A stretch of 64,000 bases of DNA from Stappia sp. TSB10P1A (GTDB lineage Bacteria > Pseudomonadota > Alphaproteobacteria > Rhizobiales > Stappiaceae). Position numbers and translations under genes: made by a program. The notes below the pieces were generated by a model. The model saw only the letters and a list, made by a program, of their open reading frames with translations. It made no database searches and had not been told where the DNA came from. The stretch is from the NCBI RefSeq assembly GCF_900185725.1, contig NZ_FYAU01000036.1, positions 310,001-374,000 of the forward strand, given 5' to 3'. Positions 45,135-53,540 of the stretch are shown here, one piece after another. Positions within the stretch are counted from its first letter, which is position 1. The number at the start of each line of letters is the position of its first letter.

Positions 45135-45474
45135 GCCCGACATGTCGCGCCATCCGGCCAATTTGGTCCACCGTCTCAATTTCAGCCGATTTCGAGAGCG
45201 ATTTTTGCAAAATCCGTCTCGAAATTTGCGCGAGCAATCCGGCTAAAATAACCTAACCATTTCAATGATATAAATCGAAAATTCCGAGCGCCGGCGCAAA
45301 ATTTCGAGACACCGCTCTCAATCTCGTTTCGCCGCTTATCCCCCGCCGCCGGTGACGCCTATCCCCGTTTTGCGGTCCGCCGCCGGACTGCGCCAAGCCC
45401 CCGCCGCCGGAGCCTGCTCGCCTCGACCCAGGCAGTCCCGCCGCGCGTTCGCACCGCCCCGGCAACGACAAACG

Positions 45475-45515
45475 AAAGGGGCGGAGCGACGTTCCGGTCG
45501 CTCCGCCCCTTCTTC
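45475..45515 (-). terminator. Stem-loop downstream of ileS
   Basis: A 15-bp perfect stem (AAGGGGCGGAGCGAC at 45476-45490 with 45497-45511) and a six-base loop, 30 bp after the ileS stop codon; the minus-strand side continues TCGTTTG, a weak T tract. Confidence 0.75.
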
Positions 45516-45540
45516 ATTTGCAGTCCCGGCGTCCCCGCGA

Positions 45541-48500
45541 TCAGGCGTCCGCCTTGACGATCTCGATGGCGATCTCGCTGCCGCCGACCTCATGCTCGGC
45601 GCGGAAGGCGCCGTCCAGCGCGCCGCCGATGGTCAGCTCCAGCGCCAGCGTGTCCTGGGCGATGCGGGCGCGGTGCTCCTCCACCGCCTGGACCAGCGCC
45701 TCCGGCAGCACCAGGTTGAGGCGGATGCGGTCGGTCACCTGCAGGCCACCGTCCTTGCGGGTCTGCTGGATAAGGCGGACCACGTCGCGGGCATAACCCT
45801 CGCGCTCCAGCTCCGGATAGATCCGCGTGTCCATCACCACCACGCCGCGGCTGGCATCGAAGAGGCCGGTGTCCGACCCTTCCGGCGCCATGACCCGCAT
45901 GGTGTAGTCTTCGGGCGGCAGTTCGACGCCGGCCAGTTCGACGATGCCGTCGGGCCGCAGCGTCCAGTTGCCGGTCTTGGAGGCGGTCATCACCTCCTTC
46001 ATCTTCTGGCCGAGGCGCTTGCCGATCTGCGGCTTGACCACCAGGCTGTGCTCGCCGACCGACAGCGGGTCGGCCTCCAGCACCAGCTCCTTGACGTTGA
46101 CCTCGTCGGCGATGAGCTGCGAATAGGGGCGCAGATCCTCGATGTCCGCATGGGCGACGGTCAGCGTCTTCAGCGGCAGGCGGGCGCGCAGGCGCTTGGC
46201 CTCGCGCAGCGACATCACCGAGTTGCAGACGTCGCGGATAAGGTCCATCCGCCGCACGAGGTCCGGATCGCTCGGCATCCTGGCCGCCTCCGGCCAGTCG
46301 GCCAGATGCACGGACAATTCGCCCGTCAGGCCCTTGTAGATGCGCTCGGTGACGAAGGGCATCATCGGCGCCAGCACGCGCATCAGGTGCGTCAGCACCG
46401 TGTAGAGCGTGTCGAGCGCGTCGCGCTTGTCGTCGTTGAGATCCTCGCCCCAGAAGCGCGACCGCGAACGGCGGATGTACCAGTTGTTGAGCGCGTCGAT
46501 ATAGCCCGGCACATGCGAATAGGCGGCGGGGATATCATAGGCGTCGAGCGAGCCCTCGATCTGCTCGATCAGCTCGCGGGTCTTGGCGAGGATATAGCGG
46601 TCCAAGAGGCCCTTCTGGTCGAAACGGACCTGTGCCTGGTACTGGTCGGCATTGGCGTAGAGCGTGAAGAAGTAATAGGCGCTCCAGATCGGGATGATCG
46701 CCTGGCGCAGCGCCTGGGCGATGCCGCGCCCGTCCTTGGCGACCGCCAGGTCGCCGCCGACCAGCAGCGGCGAGGACAGCATGTACCAGCGCAGCGCGTC
46801 GGCGCCATAGGTGTTGAAGACGCCGACCGGATCCGGATAGTTCTGCAGCCGCTTGGAGAGCTTCTGCTTGTTCTCGTCCAGCACCACGCCGTGGCAGACC
46901 GCATTGCGGAACGGCGCACGGTCGAAGATCGCCGTCGACAGGACCATCAGCGTGTAGAACCAGCCGCGGGTCTGGGCGACATATTCGACGATGAAGTCGG
47001 CCGGGAAGTTCCGCTCGAAATGCTCCTTGTTCTCAAACGGATAGTGCTGCTGGGCGAAGGGCATCGAGCCGGAATCGAACCACACGTCGAGCACTTCCGG
47101 CACGCGGCGCATCATCGCCTTGCCGGTCGGATCGTCCGGGTTCGGGCGGACCAGCTCGTCGATCATCGGCCGGTGCAGGTTGTCCACCTTGACGCCGAAG
47201 TCGCGCTCCAGCTCCTCCAGAGAGCCGTAGACGTCCATGCGCGGATGGTTCGGGTCGTCGCTCACCCAGACCGGGATCGGGCAGCCCCAGAAGCGGTTGC
47301 GCGAGATGTTCCAGTCGCGGGCATTCTCCAGCCACTTGCCGAACTGGCCGTCACGCACATGCGCGGGGATCCAGTCGATCTGCTGGTTGAGCTCGACCAT
47401 CCGGTCCTTGAACTGCGAGACGGCGACATACCAGGCGTCGATCGCCTTGTAGATCAGCGGCGTGTCAGTGCGCCAGCAGTGGGGATAGTCGTGCAGATAG
47501 GTCTCGTGGCGATAGACGGTATCGCCGCGCGCCTTGAGGTCGCGGATGATGTCCTTGTTCGCCTCGATGACGTTCTGGCCGGCATAGTCGGCGACCTCGG
47601 CGGTGAAGTTGCCGGCCTCGTCGACAGGCACGACCAGCGGGATGCCGCGGTCGCGGGCGAGCTCGAAGTCGTCCTCGCCGAAGCCCGGCGCGATATGCAC
47701 GCAGCCCGTGCCGTCGCCGGCCTCGACGAAAGCGGCGGCAAGCACGGCGAAGGCGTTCTCCGTGCCCTTGAAATAGGGGAAAAGCGGCTCGTAGGCGGTG
47801 CCGGCCAGCTCCGCGCCCTTGAGCGTACCGACCGTCTGCCACTCGCCGAACTCACGCTCGTAGCGCTCCAGCGCCGCCTCGGCGAGGATCACCCGCACGC
47901 CGTCCTTTTCCAGGATCGCATAGGCGAGATCCGGCGACACGGCCAGCGCCAGGTTCGACGGCAGGGTCCAGGGCGTCGTCGTCCAGGCGAGCAGGCGCGT
48001 CGGCACGGCGGCGAAGCGCTCGCCCTTGAGCAGGAAGCCGACGGTCAGCGCCGGGTCCTGGCGCTCGCGATAGGAGTTGTCGAGGCGCGTCTCGAAGTTC
48101 GACAGCGGCGTCTGCACGGCCCAGGAATAGGGCACGACGCGGTAGCCGCGATAGACCAGCCCCTTGTCCCAGAGCTGCTTGAAGCCCCAGATCACGCTCT
48201 CCATGAAGGAGAGGTTCATGGTCTTGTAATCGTTCTCGAAATCGACCCAGCGCCCCTGCCGCTCGACATAGTAGCGCCACTCGTTGGTGAAGCGCATGAC
48301 CGAGACCGAGCAGTGCTCGTTGAACTTGCCGATGCCGTAGTCGAGGATCTCGTTGCGGCCCGAGATGCCGAGTTCCTTCTCCGAGGTCAGCTCCGCCGGC
48401 AGGCCGTGGCAGTCCCAGCCGAACCGCCGCTCGACGCAGTCGCCGCGCATGGTGCGGTAGCGCGGGATCAGGTCCTTGACGAAGCCGGTGGCCAGGTGCC

Positions 48501-48678
48501 CGTAATGCGGCAAGCCGTTGGCGAAGGGAGGGCCGTCATAGAAGATGTATTCGCCCGCCCCGTCCTGGTTGCGGCGGCTCTCCACCGAAATCTCGAAAAT
48601 CCGGTTTTCCTGCCAGAACTTGAGGATGTCTTCCTCGAGCTTGGGAAAATTGGGATTCGGATCGATGGCTTCGTACAT
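45541..48678 (-). CDS. ileS: Isoleucyl-tRNA synthetase, type 2 (eukaryotic-like)
   Basis: Charges tRNA-Ile with isoleucine. The 1045-residue class I synthetase has the HIGH motif as HYGH in DGPPFANGLPHYGHLATG near residue 60, the editing domain, WFYTLMVLSTA, and KMSKS as KLSKR in NKQKLSKRLQNYPDPVG near residue 608, followed by the anticodon-binding region and an extended C-terminus without the zinc-finger cysteines of E. coli-type IleRS. These features and the length match IleRS2, the form in eukaryotes, some bacteria and mupirocin-resistant MupA. The ATG at 48678 is chosen as homologous start. If a type 1 gene exists, it is elsewhere. Confidence 0.93.
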   Translation of the reverse strand: MYEAIDPNPNFPKLEEDILKFWQENRIFEISVESRRNQDGAGEYIFYDGPPFANGLPHYGHLATGFVKDLIPRYRTMRGDCVERRFGWDCHGLPAELTSEKELGISGRNEILDYGIGKFNEHCSVSVMRFTNEWRYYVERQGRWVDFENDYKTMNLSFMESVIWGFKQLWDKGLVYRGYRVVPYSWAVQTPLSNFETRLDNSYRERQDPALTVGFLLKGERFAAVPTRLLAWTTTPWTLPSNLALAVSPDLAYAILEKDGVRVILAEAALERYEREFGEWQTVGTLKGAELAGTAYEPLFPYFKGTENAFAVLAAAFVEAGDGTGCVHIAPGFGEDDFELARDRGIPLVVPVDEAGNFTAEVADYAGQNVIEANKDIIRDLKARGDTVYRHETYLHDYPHCWRTDTPLIYKAIDAWYVAVSQFKDRMVELNQQIDWIPAHVRDGQFGKWLENARDWNISRNRFWGCPIPVWVSDDPNHPRMDVYGSLEELERDFGVKVDNLHRPMIDELVRPNPDDPTGKAMMRRVPEVLDVWFDSGSMPFAQQHYPFENKEHFERNFPADFIVEYVAQTRGWFYTLMVLSTAIFDRAPFRNAVCHGVVLDENKQKLSKRLQNYPDPVGVFNTYGADALRWYMLSSPLLVGGDLAVAKDGRGIAQALRQAIIPIWSAYYFFTLYANADQYQAQVRFDQKGLLDRYILAKTRELIEQIEGSLDAYDIPAAYSHVPGYIDALNNWYIRRSRSRFWGEDLNDDKRDALDTLYTVLTHLMRVLAPMMPFVTERIYKGLTGELSVHLADWPEAARMPSDPDLVRRMDLIRDVCNSVMSLREAKRLRARLPLKTLTVAHADIEDLRPYSQLIADEVNVKELVLEADPLSVGEHSLVVKPQIGKRLGQKMKEVMTASKTGNWTLRPDGIVELAGVELPPEDYTMRVMAPEGSDTGLFDASRGVVVMDTRIYPELEREGYARDVVRLIQQTRKDGGLQVTDRIRLNLVLPEALVQAVEEHRARIAQDTLALELTIGGALDGAFRAEHEVGGSEIAIEIVKADA

Positions 48679-48821
48679 CACAGATGTCCCGTTCTGATTT
48701 GGTCGCCGGGCGGGGAACCGCGGAGCCGCCCGCAACATGTCGTTGCGTGGGTTAGCCGACCGGCGGGGAAAATACAATCGTCACGGCCGGCATGGCGGGC
48801 ATGCCGGCGTCTGGCAGTGCC

Positions 48822-50147
48822 TCAGGCGCGCGTCACTTTCGGCTCGCTTGCCGGATAGCGGCCGCGCGTGTCGACCACCAGCTTCGCCCTGTCGAGGATC
48901 ATCGCGTAGTCGAAGGCGTCGTGATCGGTGGCGATGACGACGGCATCCTGGCGCGCGATGGTCTCGGCATCCACCTCGACGGACGCGAAGGCATGGCCGC
49001 TTTCCAGCGAGAGCTGCGGCACGAAGGGGTCGGCATAGGTGAGCTCCCCTCCCCGCGCGACGATCCGCTCCATCACCATCAGGCTCGGCGACTCGCGGAT
49101 GTCGTCGATGTTCTTCTTGAAGGCGGCGCCGAGCACCAGCACCCTGGCGCCGTTGAGCGCCTTGCGGTGGCCGTTCAGCGCGTCCATCAGCTTCTCGACG
49201 ATGAAGTCCGGCATGTAGCGGTTGATCTCGCCGGCAAGCTCGATGAAGCGGGTGTGCAGGCCGTATTCGCGCGCCTTCCAGGTCAGATAGAACGGATCGA
49301 CCGGGATGCAGTGGCCGCCGACGCCGGGGCCGGGATAGAAGGCGGTGAAGCCGAAGGGCTTGGTGGCGGCGGCGCGGATGACCTCGAAGATGTCGATGCC
49401 CATGCGGTCGGCGAGCGTCTTCATCTCGTTGACGAGGCCGATATTGACCGCCCGGTGGATGTTCTCCAGCAGCTTGGTCATCTCGGCAACGCGGGTCGAG
49501 GAGACCGGCACCAACTGGTCGACGGCCGAGCCATAGAGCGCCTCGGCCGCGGCCAGGCAGGCGGGGGTGACGCCGCTCACCACCTTGGGGATTTCGCGGA
49601 TGCCATAGCGGGCATTGCCGGGGTCCTCGCGCTCAGGCGAGTAGACGACGAAGACGTCCTTGCCCACCACCAGATCCTCGCGCGCCATGGCCGGCAGCAT
49701 GTCGTCCTCGGTGGTGCCGGGGTAAGTGGTCGATTCCAGCGCGACGACCTGGCCGGGCCGCAGATGCGGGCGGATGGCGCGGGCGGCATCGAGGATATAG
49801 CCGATGTCCGGATCGTGGAAGCGGCCGAGCGGCGTCGGCACGCAGATGATCAGCGCGTCGCACTCGGCCGCGCGCGCGAAGTCCGTCGTCGCCTCGAAGG
49901 GGCCGGCGAACCGCACCTCCTCGCGCCGGTTGCCGACATAGCGGGGAAAGCCGCGATCCGCGTTGAGCCTTGCGATCTTGGCCGGATCGACGTCGAAGCC
50001 GACGATGGGGTGGCCGATCTGCGAAAAGCGCAAGGCGAGCGGCAGGCCGACATAGCCGAGGCCGATGACGCCGATGACGGCGGAGCGGTCGGCAAGGCGG
50101 GCGCACAGGCTGGCAAGGGCGTCGGAAGGGGCGGTGTCCGCGGCCAT
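48822..50147 (-). CDS. Nucleotide-sugar (UDP-sugar 6-) dehydrogenase, WbpA/TviB type
   Basis: NAD-dependent four-electron oxidation of a UDP-sugar to the uronate, for surface polysaccharide. The 441-residue protein has the Rossmann start VIGVIGLGYVGLPLALRF, TTYPGTTEDDMLP, the catalytic Cys in PGPGVGGHCIPVDPFYL near residue 265, and the C-terminal domain with LGAAFKKNIDDIRESPS. The GGHCIPVDP signature is that of UDP-GlcNAc/ManNAc dehydrogenases as much as of UDP-glucose ones, so the substrate is open. The ATG at 50147 gives the usual N-terminus. Confidence 0.9.
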   Translation of the reverse strand: MAADTAPSDALASLCARLADRSAVIGVIGLGYVGLPLALRFSQIGHPIVGFDVDPAKIARLNADRGFPRYVGNRREEVRFAGPFEATTDFARAAECDALIICVPTPLGRFHDPDIGYILDAARAIRPHLRPGQVVALESTTYPGTTEDDMLPAMAREDLVVGKDVFVVYSPEREDPGNARYGIREIPKVVSGVTPACLAAAEALYGSAVDQLVPVSSTRVAEMTKLLENIHRAVNIGLVNEMKTLADRMGIDIFEVIRAAATKPFGFTAFYPGPGVGGHCIPVDPFYLTWKAREYGLHTRFIELAGEINRYMPDFIVEKLMDALNGHRKALNGARVLVLGAAFKKNIDDIRESPSLMVMERIVARGGELTYADPFVPQLSLESGHAFASVEVDAETIARQDAVVIATDHDAFDYAMILDRAKLVVDTRGRYPASEPKVTRA

Positions 50148-50290
50148 GATCGGATCTCGGTCGGTTCGATGAAAGAGAAACGGCATGCGGAGGAGGGTCC
50201 GCATGCCGTTTCGTGTGGCACAGGCGCCGCAGCGCGGCAAGCCCCGGCGACGAGAGTTCTCCTCCGCCGGGCGCTCGCCCTACCCCTCGG

Positions 50291-52912
50291 TCACACGAAG
50301 CTGAAGTCGCTGGCCGAGACGAGCGCGTGATCGAAATTCTGCAGGATGATCGTGTTGGAACCGAAGGTCAGGTGCGTGTCCGCCCCCACATCCGTCACCG
50401 TCACTTGCGAAAAATTCGTCACCCCGAGGCCGATCCGGATCGTGTCAATCCCCGCCTCGAAATCGGTGATCGTGTCGATATCCCCGGCCGACAGGAAGAC
50501 GAAGGTGTCGGCACCGGCACCGCCGGTCAGAATGTCGTTGCCCTGGGCACCGTCAAGCCAGTTATTGCCGGAATTGCCACGGATCACGTTCGCCTGCATG
50601 TTGCCGATGCCCGACAGGTTCGCTGTCCCCGTCAGCGTCAGGTTCTCGAGGTGGTGGCTGTGGCGCCAAAGCTCGAACGAGACCGAGCTGATCACCGTGT
50701 CGATGCCCTCGCCCGCAAGCTCAATGATCGTGTCGCCGACATTGTCCACCACATAGGTGTCATTGCCCGCACCGCCGATCATCGTGTCGGCGCCCTGTGC
50801 CCCATCGATCCAGTTGTTGCCGGAATTGCCCCGGATCACATTGTTCTGAATGTTGCCGATGCCCGACAGGTTCGCTGTCCCCGTCAGCGTCAGGTTCTCA
50901 AGGTGGTGGCTGTGGCGCCAAAGCTCGAACGAGATCGAGCTGATCACCGTGTCGATGCCCTCGCCCGCAAGCTCAATGATCGTGTCGCCGACATTGTCCA
51001 CCACATAGGTGTCATTGCCCGCACCGCCGATCATCGTGTCGGCGCCCTGCGCTCCGTCGATCCAGTTGTTGCCGGAGTTGCCCCGGATCACATTGTTCTG
51101 AATGTTGCCGATGCCCGACAGGTTCGCTGTCCCCGTCAGCGTCAGGTTCTCCAGATGCTGGCTATGACGCCAAAGCTCGAACGAGATCGAGCTGATCACC
51201 GTGTCGATGCCCTCGCCCGCGAGTTCAATGATCGTGTCGCCGACATTGTCGACGATATAGGTGTCATTGCCCGCCCCGCCGATCATCGTGTCGGCGCCCT
51301 GCGCCCCGTCGATCCAGTTGTTGCCGGAATTGCCCCGGATGACGTTCGCCTGCATGTTGCCGGTCGCAAACAGGTTCGCTGTCCCCGTCAGCGTCAGGTT
51401 CTCAAGATGCTGGCTGTGACGCCAAAGCTCGAACGAGATCGAGCTGATCACCGTGTCGACGCCCTCGCCCGCGAGTTCAGTGATCGTGTCGCCGACATTG
51501 TCCACGTAATACGTATCGTTGCCCGCGCCGCCGATCATCGTGTCCGCGCCCGCACCGCCATTCAGAACATTGTTGGCGCTGTTGCCGATCAGCGTGTCAT
51601 TGCCGGATCCGCCGACCGCGTTCTCGATGATGGTGCCGCGAGCGATGGAGAGATTGCCGATCAGGCCGGCGACATTCGAATAATGCTCGGGGCGAAGATC
51701 GATGAGCTGGTTGGCGCTCTCTCCGCTGAAGTTGATCGTGTCGATGCCGCCATTGTCATAGATGGTCATGGCGACGTTGTTACCGAAACTGACGAAGTTA
51801 TCGATGTAGCCACCGGCGGTGGACGCATTGCCATAAGTCGTATTGCCGGTGCGGATATTGGCTGGCGTTCCGTAGAGATTCTGGATCGCGATGATGTCCG
51901 CAATCATCGGCGTGATGATATAGGCCCGGCTTGCGTCGATATACGTATTCTCAAGCTGGTCGAAATACGACATGACCGTCGCCTGCCAGGAATCGTTCCT
52001 GTAGTGATTGTCGATGCCGTAGGTGGCATTGCTGTTGTAGTTGCCGGCATGACCGAGCCCCAGCGCATGACCGATCTCGTGGATGTAGGTCTGGAAGGAA
52101 TAGCTGTCGATCGTCGTGCCGGAGTTCGCCAGCCATGCTGTCGAGACGTTCACGAAGGACGAGAGAATGCGACTGCCGCTGGTTGTCGAAGTATTGTAGG
52201 CGCCGCTGTCGTTGTCGTCGAAGGTGATGTGCGCCGAACCGGTGATGAAGCTGAAGTTGATGCCGGTCACGTTGGTCCAGGCGGCCAGGGCCTGGGTCGC
52301 AAGAAACTGCCCTTCGGTCGTAAGCCCGGTGATGTTGACGGTCAGCGTGCCGCCGGCCGACACGTCGAAGGACCGCTGCGAGCGTCCCGTCGAGTTCCAG
52401 TAGCCATCCGTCAGTTGCGCGGCGATCTGGTCGTTGGTGAAGACCGGCATCGGCGGAGCCGCCGCGATCGACATCGTATAGGCGCCCGTCGAAGAATTGT
52501 TCCACGCGCCGGCGCTCAGATAGTAGTACCCGCTCGCCGACGCGGTGAAGGAGAGTGCGGAGTTCGTTCCCACGCCGCCATCGTCATTGAAGGCGACCTG
52601 GGTACCGGCCGAATTGTGGACGCGCAGATAGGCATCGAGAGAGCTGCCGCTCGCCGCATTGAGAGCGATGTTGTAGGTCTGCCCCGCCTCCAGCGCGACA
52701 CGCACCCAGTCGAGGTCGCCGTTGAAGGCAATGGTTCCGTTGAAACTGTCGCCGACATTGATCGTGTAGGAGGTGGAGGTGTTGGCGACGGCGTCGGCCC
52801 CTTCCGTGATCACCGCGAAGTCGGCGCCGGGAGAGAATGTCTCGTCGCAGCTATAGCCGGCAACAACGGGAACTTCAGGATCCCGATAGGTCATCGCACA
52901 GAGATCGCACAT
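50291..52912 (-). CDS. Serralysin-like RTX metalloprotease with pre-peptidase domain
   Basis: Secreted zinc metalloprotease of 873 residues. Order: a PPC-like beta-sandwich (about 45-148, GDSFNGTIAFNGDLDWVRVAL), a serralysin M10 catalytic domain (about 155-345) with zinc site HEIGHALGLGH (278-288) and Met-turn VMSYFD (313-318), a C-terminal M10 region, then calcium-binding RTX beta-roll from about 432 with GGAGNDT nonapeptides, ending in the DFSFV-type tail used by type I exporters. There is no Sec signal, as expected. Residues 456-791 are four 84-residue repeats. No T1SS genes are nearby. The ATG at 52912 is uncertain; an ATG at 52894 is possible. Confidence 0.92.
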   Translation of the reverse strand: MCDLCAMTYRDPEVPVVAGYSCDETFSPGADFAVITEGADAVANTSTSYTINVGDSFNGTIAFNGDLDWVRVALEAGQTYNIALNAASGSSLDAYLRVHNSAGTQVAFNDDGGVGTNSALSFTASASGYYYLSAGAWNNSSTGAYTMSIAAAPPMPVFTNDQIAAQLTDGYWNSTGRSQRSFDVSAGGTLTVNITGLTTEGQFLATQALAAWTNVTGINFSFITGSAHITFDDNDSGAYNTSTTSGSRILSSFVNVSTAWLANSGTTIDSYSFQTYIHEIGHALGLGHAGNYNSNATYGIDNHYRNDSWQATVMSYFDQLENTYIDASRAYIITPMIADIIAIQNLYGTPANIRTGNTTYGNASTAGGYIDNFVSFGNNVAMTIYDNGGIDTINFSGESANQLIDLRPEHYSNVAGLIGNLSIARGTIIENAVGGSGNDTLIGNSANNVLNGGAGADTMIGGAGNDTYYVDNVGDTITELAGEGVDTVISSISFELWRHSQHLENLTLTGTANLFATGNMQANVIRGNSGNNWIDGAQGADTMIGGAGNDTYIVDNVGDTIIELAGEGIDTVISSISFELWRHSQHLENLTLTGTANLSGIGNIQNNVIRGNSGNNWIDGAQGADTMIGGAGNDTYVVDNVGDTIIELAGEGIDTVISSISFELWRHSHHLENLTLTGTANLSGIGNIQNNVIRGNSGNNWIDGAQGADTMIGGAGNDTYVVDNVGDTIIELAGEGIDTVISSVSFELWRHSHHLENLTLTGTANLSGIGNMQANVIRGNSGNNWLDGAQGNDILTGGAGADTFVFLSAGDIDTITDFEAGIDTIRIGLGVTNFSQVTVTDVGADTHLTFGSNTIILQNFDHALVSASDFSFV
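50540..51547. repeat. Four tandem 252-bp coding repeats in the RTX gene
   Basis: Each copy encodes 84 residues (ADTMIGGAGNDTY... to ...GNNWIDGAQG) starting at residues 456, 540, 624 and 708. Copies 2-4 are nearly identical at the DNA level, copy 1 and the distal edge are more diverged, which suggests recent duplication or conversion. Confidence 0.9.
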
Positions 52913-52977
52913 GTTCTTTCACCCTCTCGGCCCTTACCGGGGCTCCAAATCCATACGAATCGGATACTCGCTCAATA

Positions 52978-53322
52978 TCAATCTTTAAGGAAGCTGTCCG
53001 CCAACACCCGCCCGAAAGGCCCCGCGTCGGAGAGCCGGACCTGCCTGTCATTGACGGAGAATTCGATCACCGGCCCGGTGGTGGCGACCGCCTCCCCATC
53101 CTTCCGCCAGGACAGCCGCGCCATCACGAACGTGTCGGCGGATCGCACCCATTCCACGGCCACACGCAGCCCCCCAGCGCCGGCCGCCTGGTCCGAGACC
53201 CGGACCCCGGCCCCCGTCATCTCCCGCAACCGTTCCGCCAGGCCGTCACACGCCTGCCGGCGCCAGACATCCTCATCGGCGGCACACGCAACGACGATTT
53301 CCTCAACACCTGGTCCGCACAC
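52978..53322 (-). CDS. Small hypothetical protein upstream of the RTX protease
   Basis: A 114-residue protein I do not recognise. It begins VCGPGVEEIVVACAADEDVW (GTG start; TAG lies upstream in frame, so no ATG is available) and has an alternating helix/strand pattern with EWVRSADTFVMARLSWRKDG and VIEFSVNDRQVRLSDAGPFG, ending DSFLKD. The amphipathic strands and normal amino-acid balance make it more credible than the other frames here. It precedes the protease on the same strand by 65 bp and could belong to its operon. Alternative: chance ORF. Confidence 0.5.
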   Translation of the reverse strand: MCGPGVEEIVVACAADEDVWRRQACDGLAERLREMTGAGVRVSDQAAGAGGLRVAVEWVRSADTFVMARLSWRKDGEAVATTGPVIEFSVNDRQVRLSDAGPFGRVLADSFLKD

Positions 53323-53540
53323 CGGAACACCTGCTTCTTCGTTGGCCCCGGCCGCTCGAGGGCGGCCGCGCTCCTATTGTCCGACAGAACAGCAAGATCC
53401 GGAAACCGGCAAGTCTGCCGAGGTCGATGTCCAACCCGCCACCTGCATCGCTTACTCCCGCAAGCACCCTGCTCCGGCTTCTCCTTGCGGCACTCTCCAC
53501 CAGCTTCGTGAAACTTCCGTGATATCGCGCCGACGGCCGC

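Larger units (their letters stand above)
44099..45540. other. Long non-coding region filled by repeats
   Basis: 1.4 kb between iolG and the 3' end of ileS with no credible gene; the open frames here are translations of the repeats. It holds a hairpin after iolG, two 274-bp mosaic units, further shuffled fragments to about 45085, a 16-bp triple repeat, an AT-rich patch (about 45160-45330) and the ileS terminator. Confidence 0.8.

Noticed and set aside
45352-48858. 1168-residue open frame on the plus strand opposite ileS
   Set aside because: It is the mirror of a real gene: rich in His, Arg, Asp and Ala, with no domain, as GC-rich codon use produces in the antisense frame.
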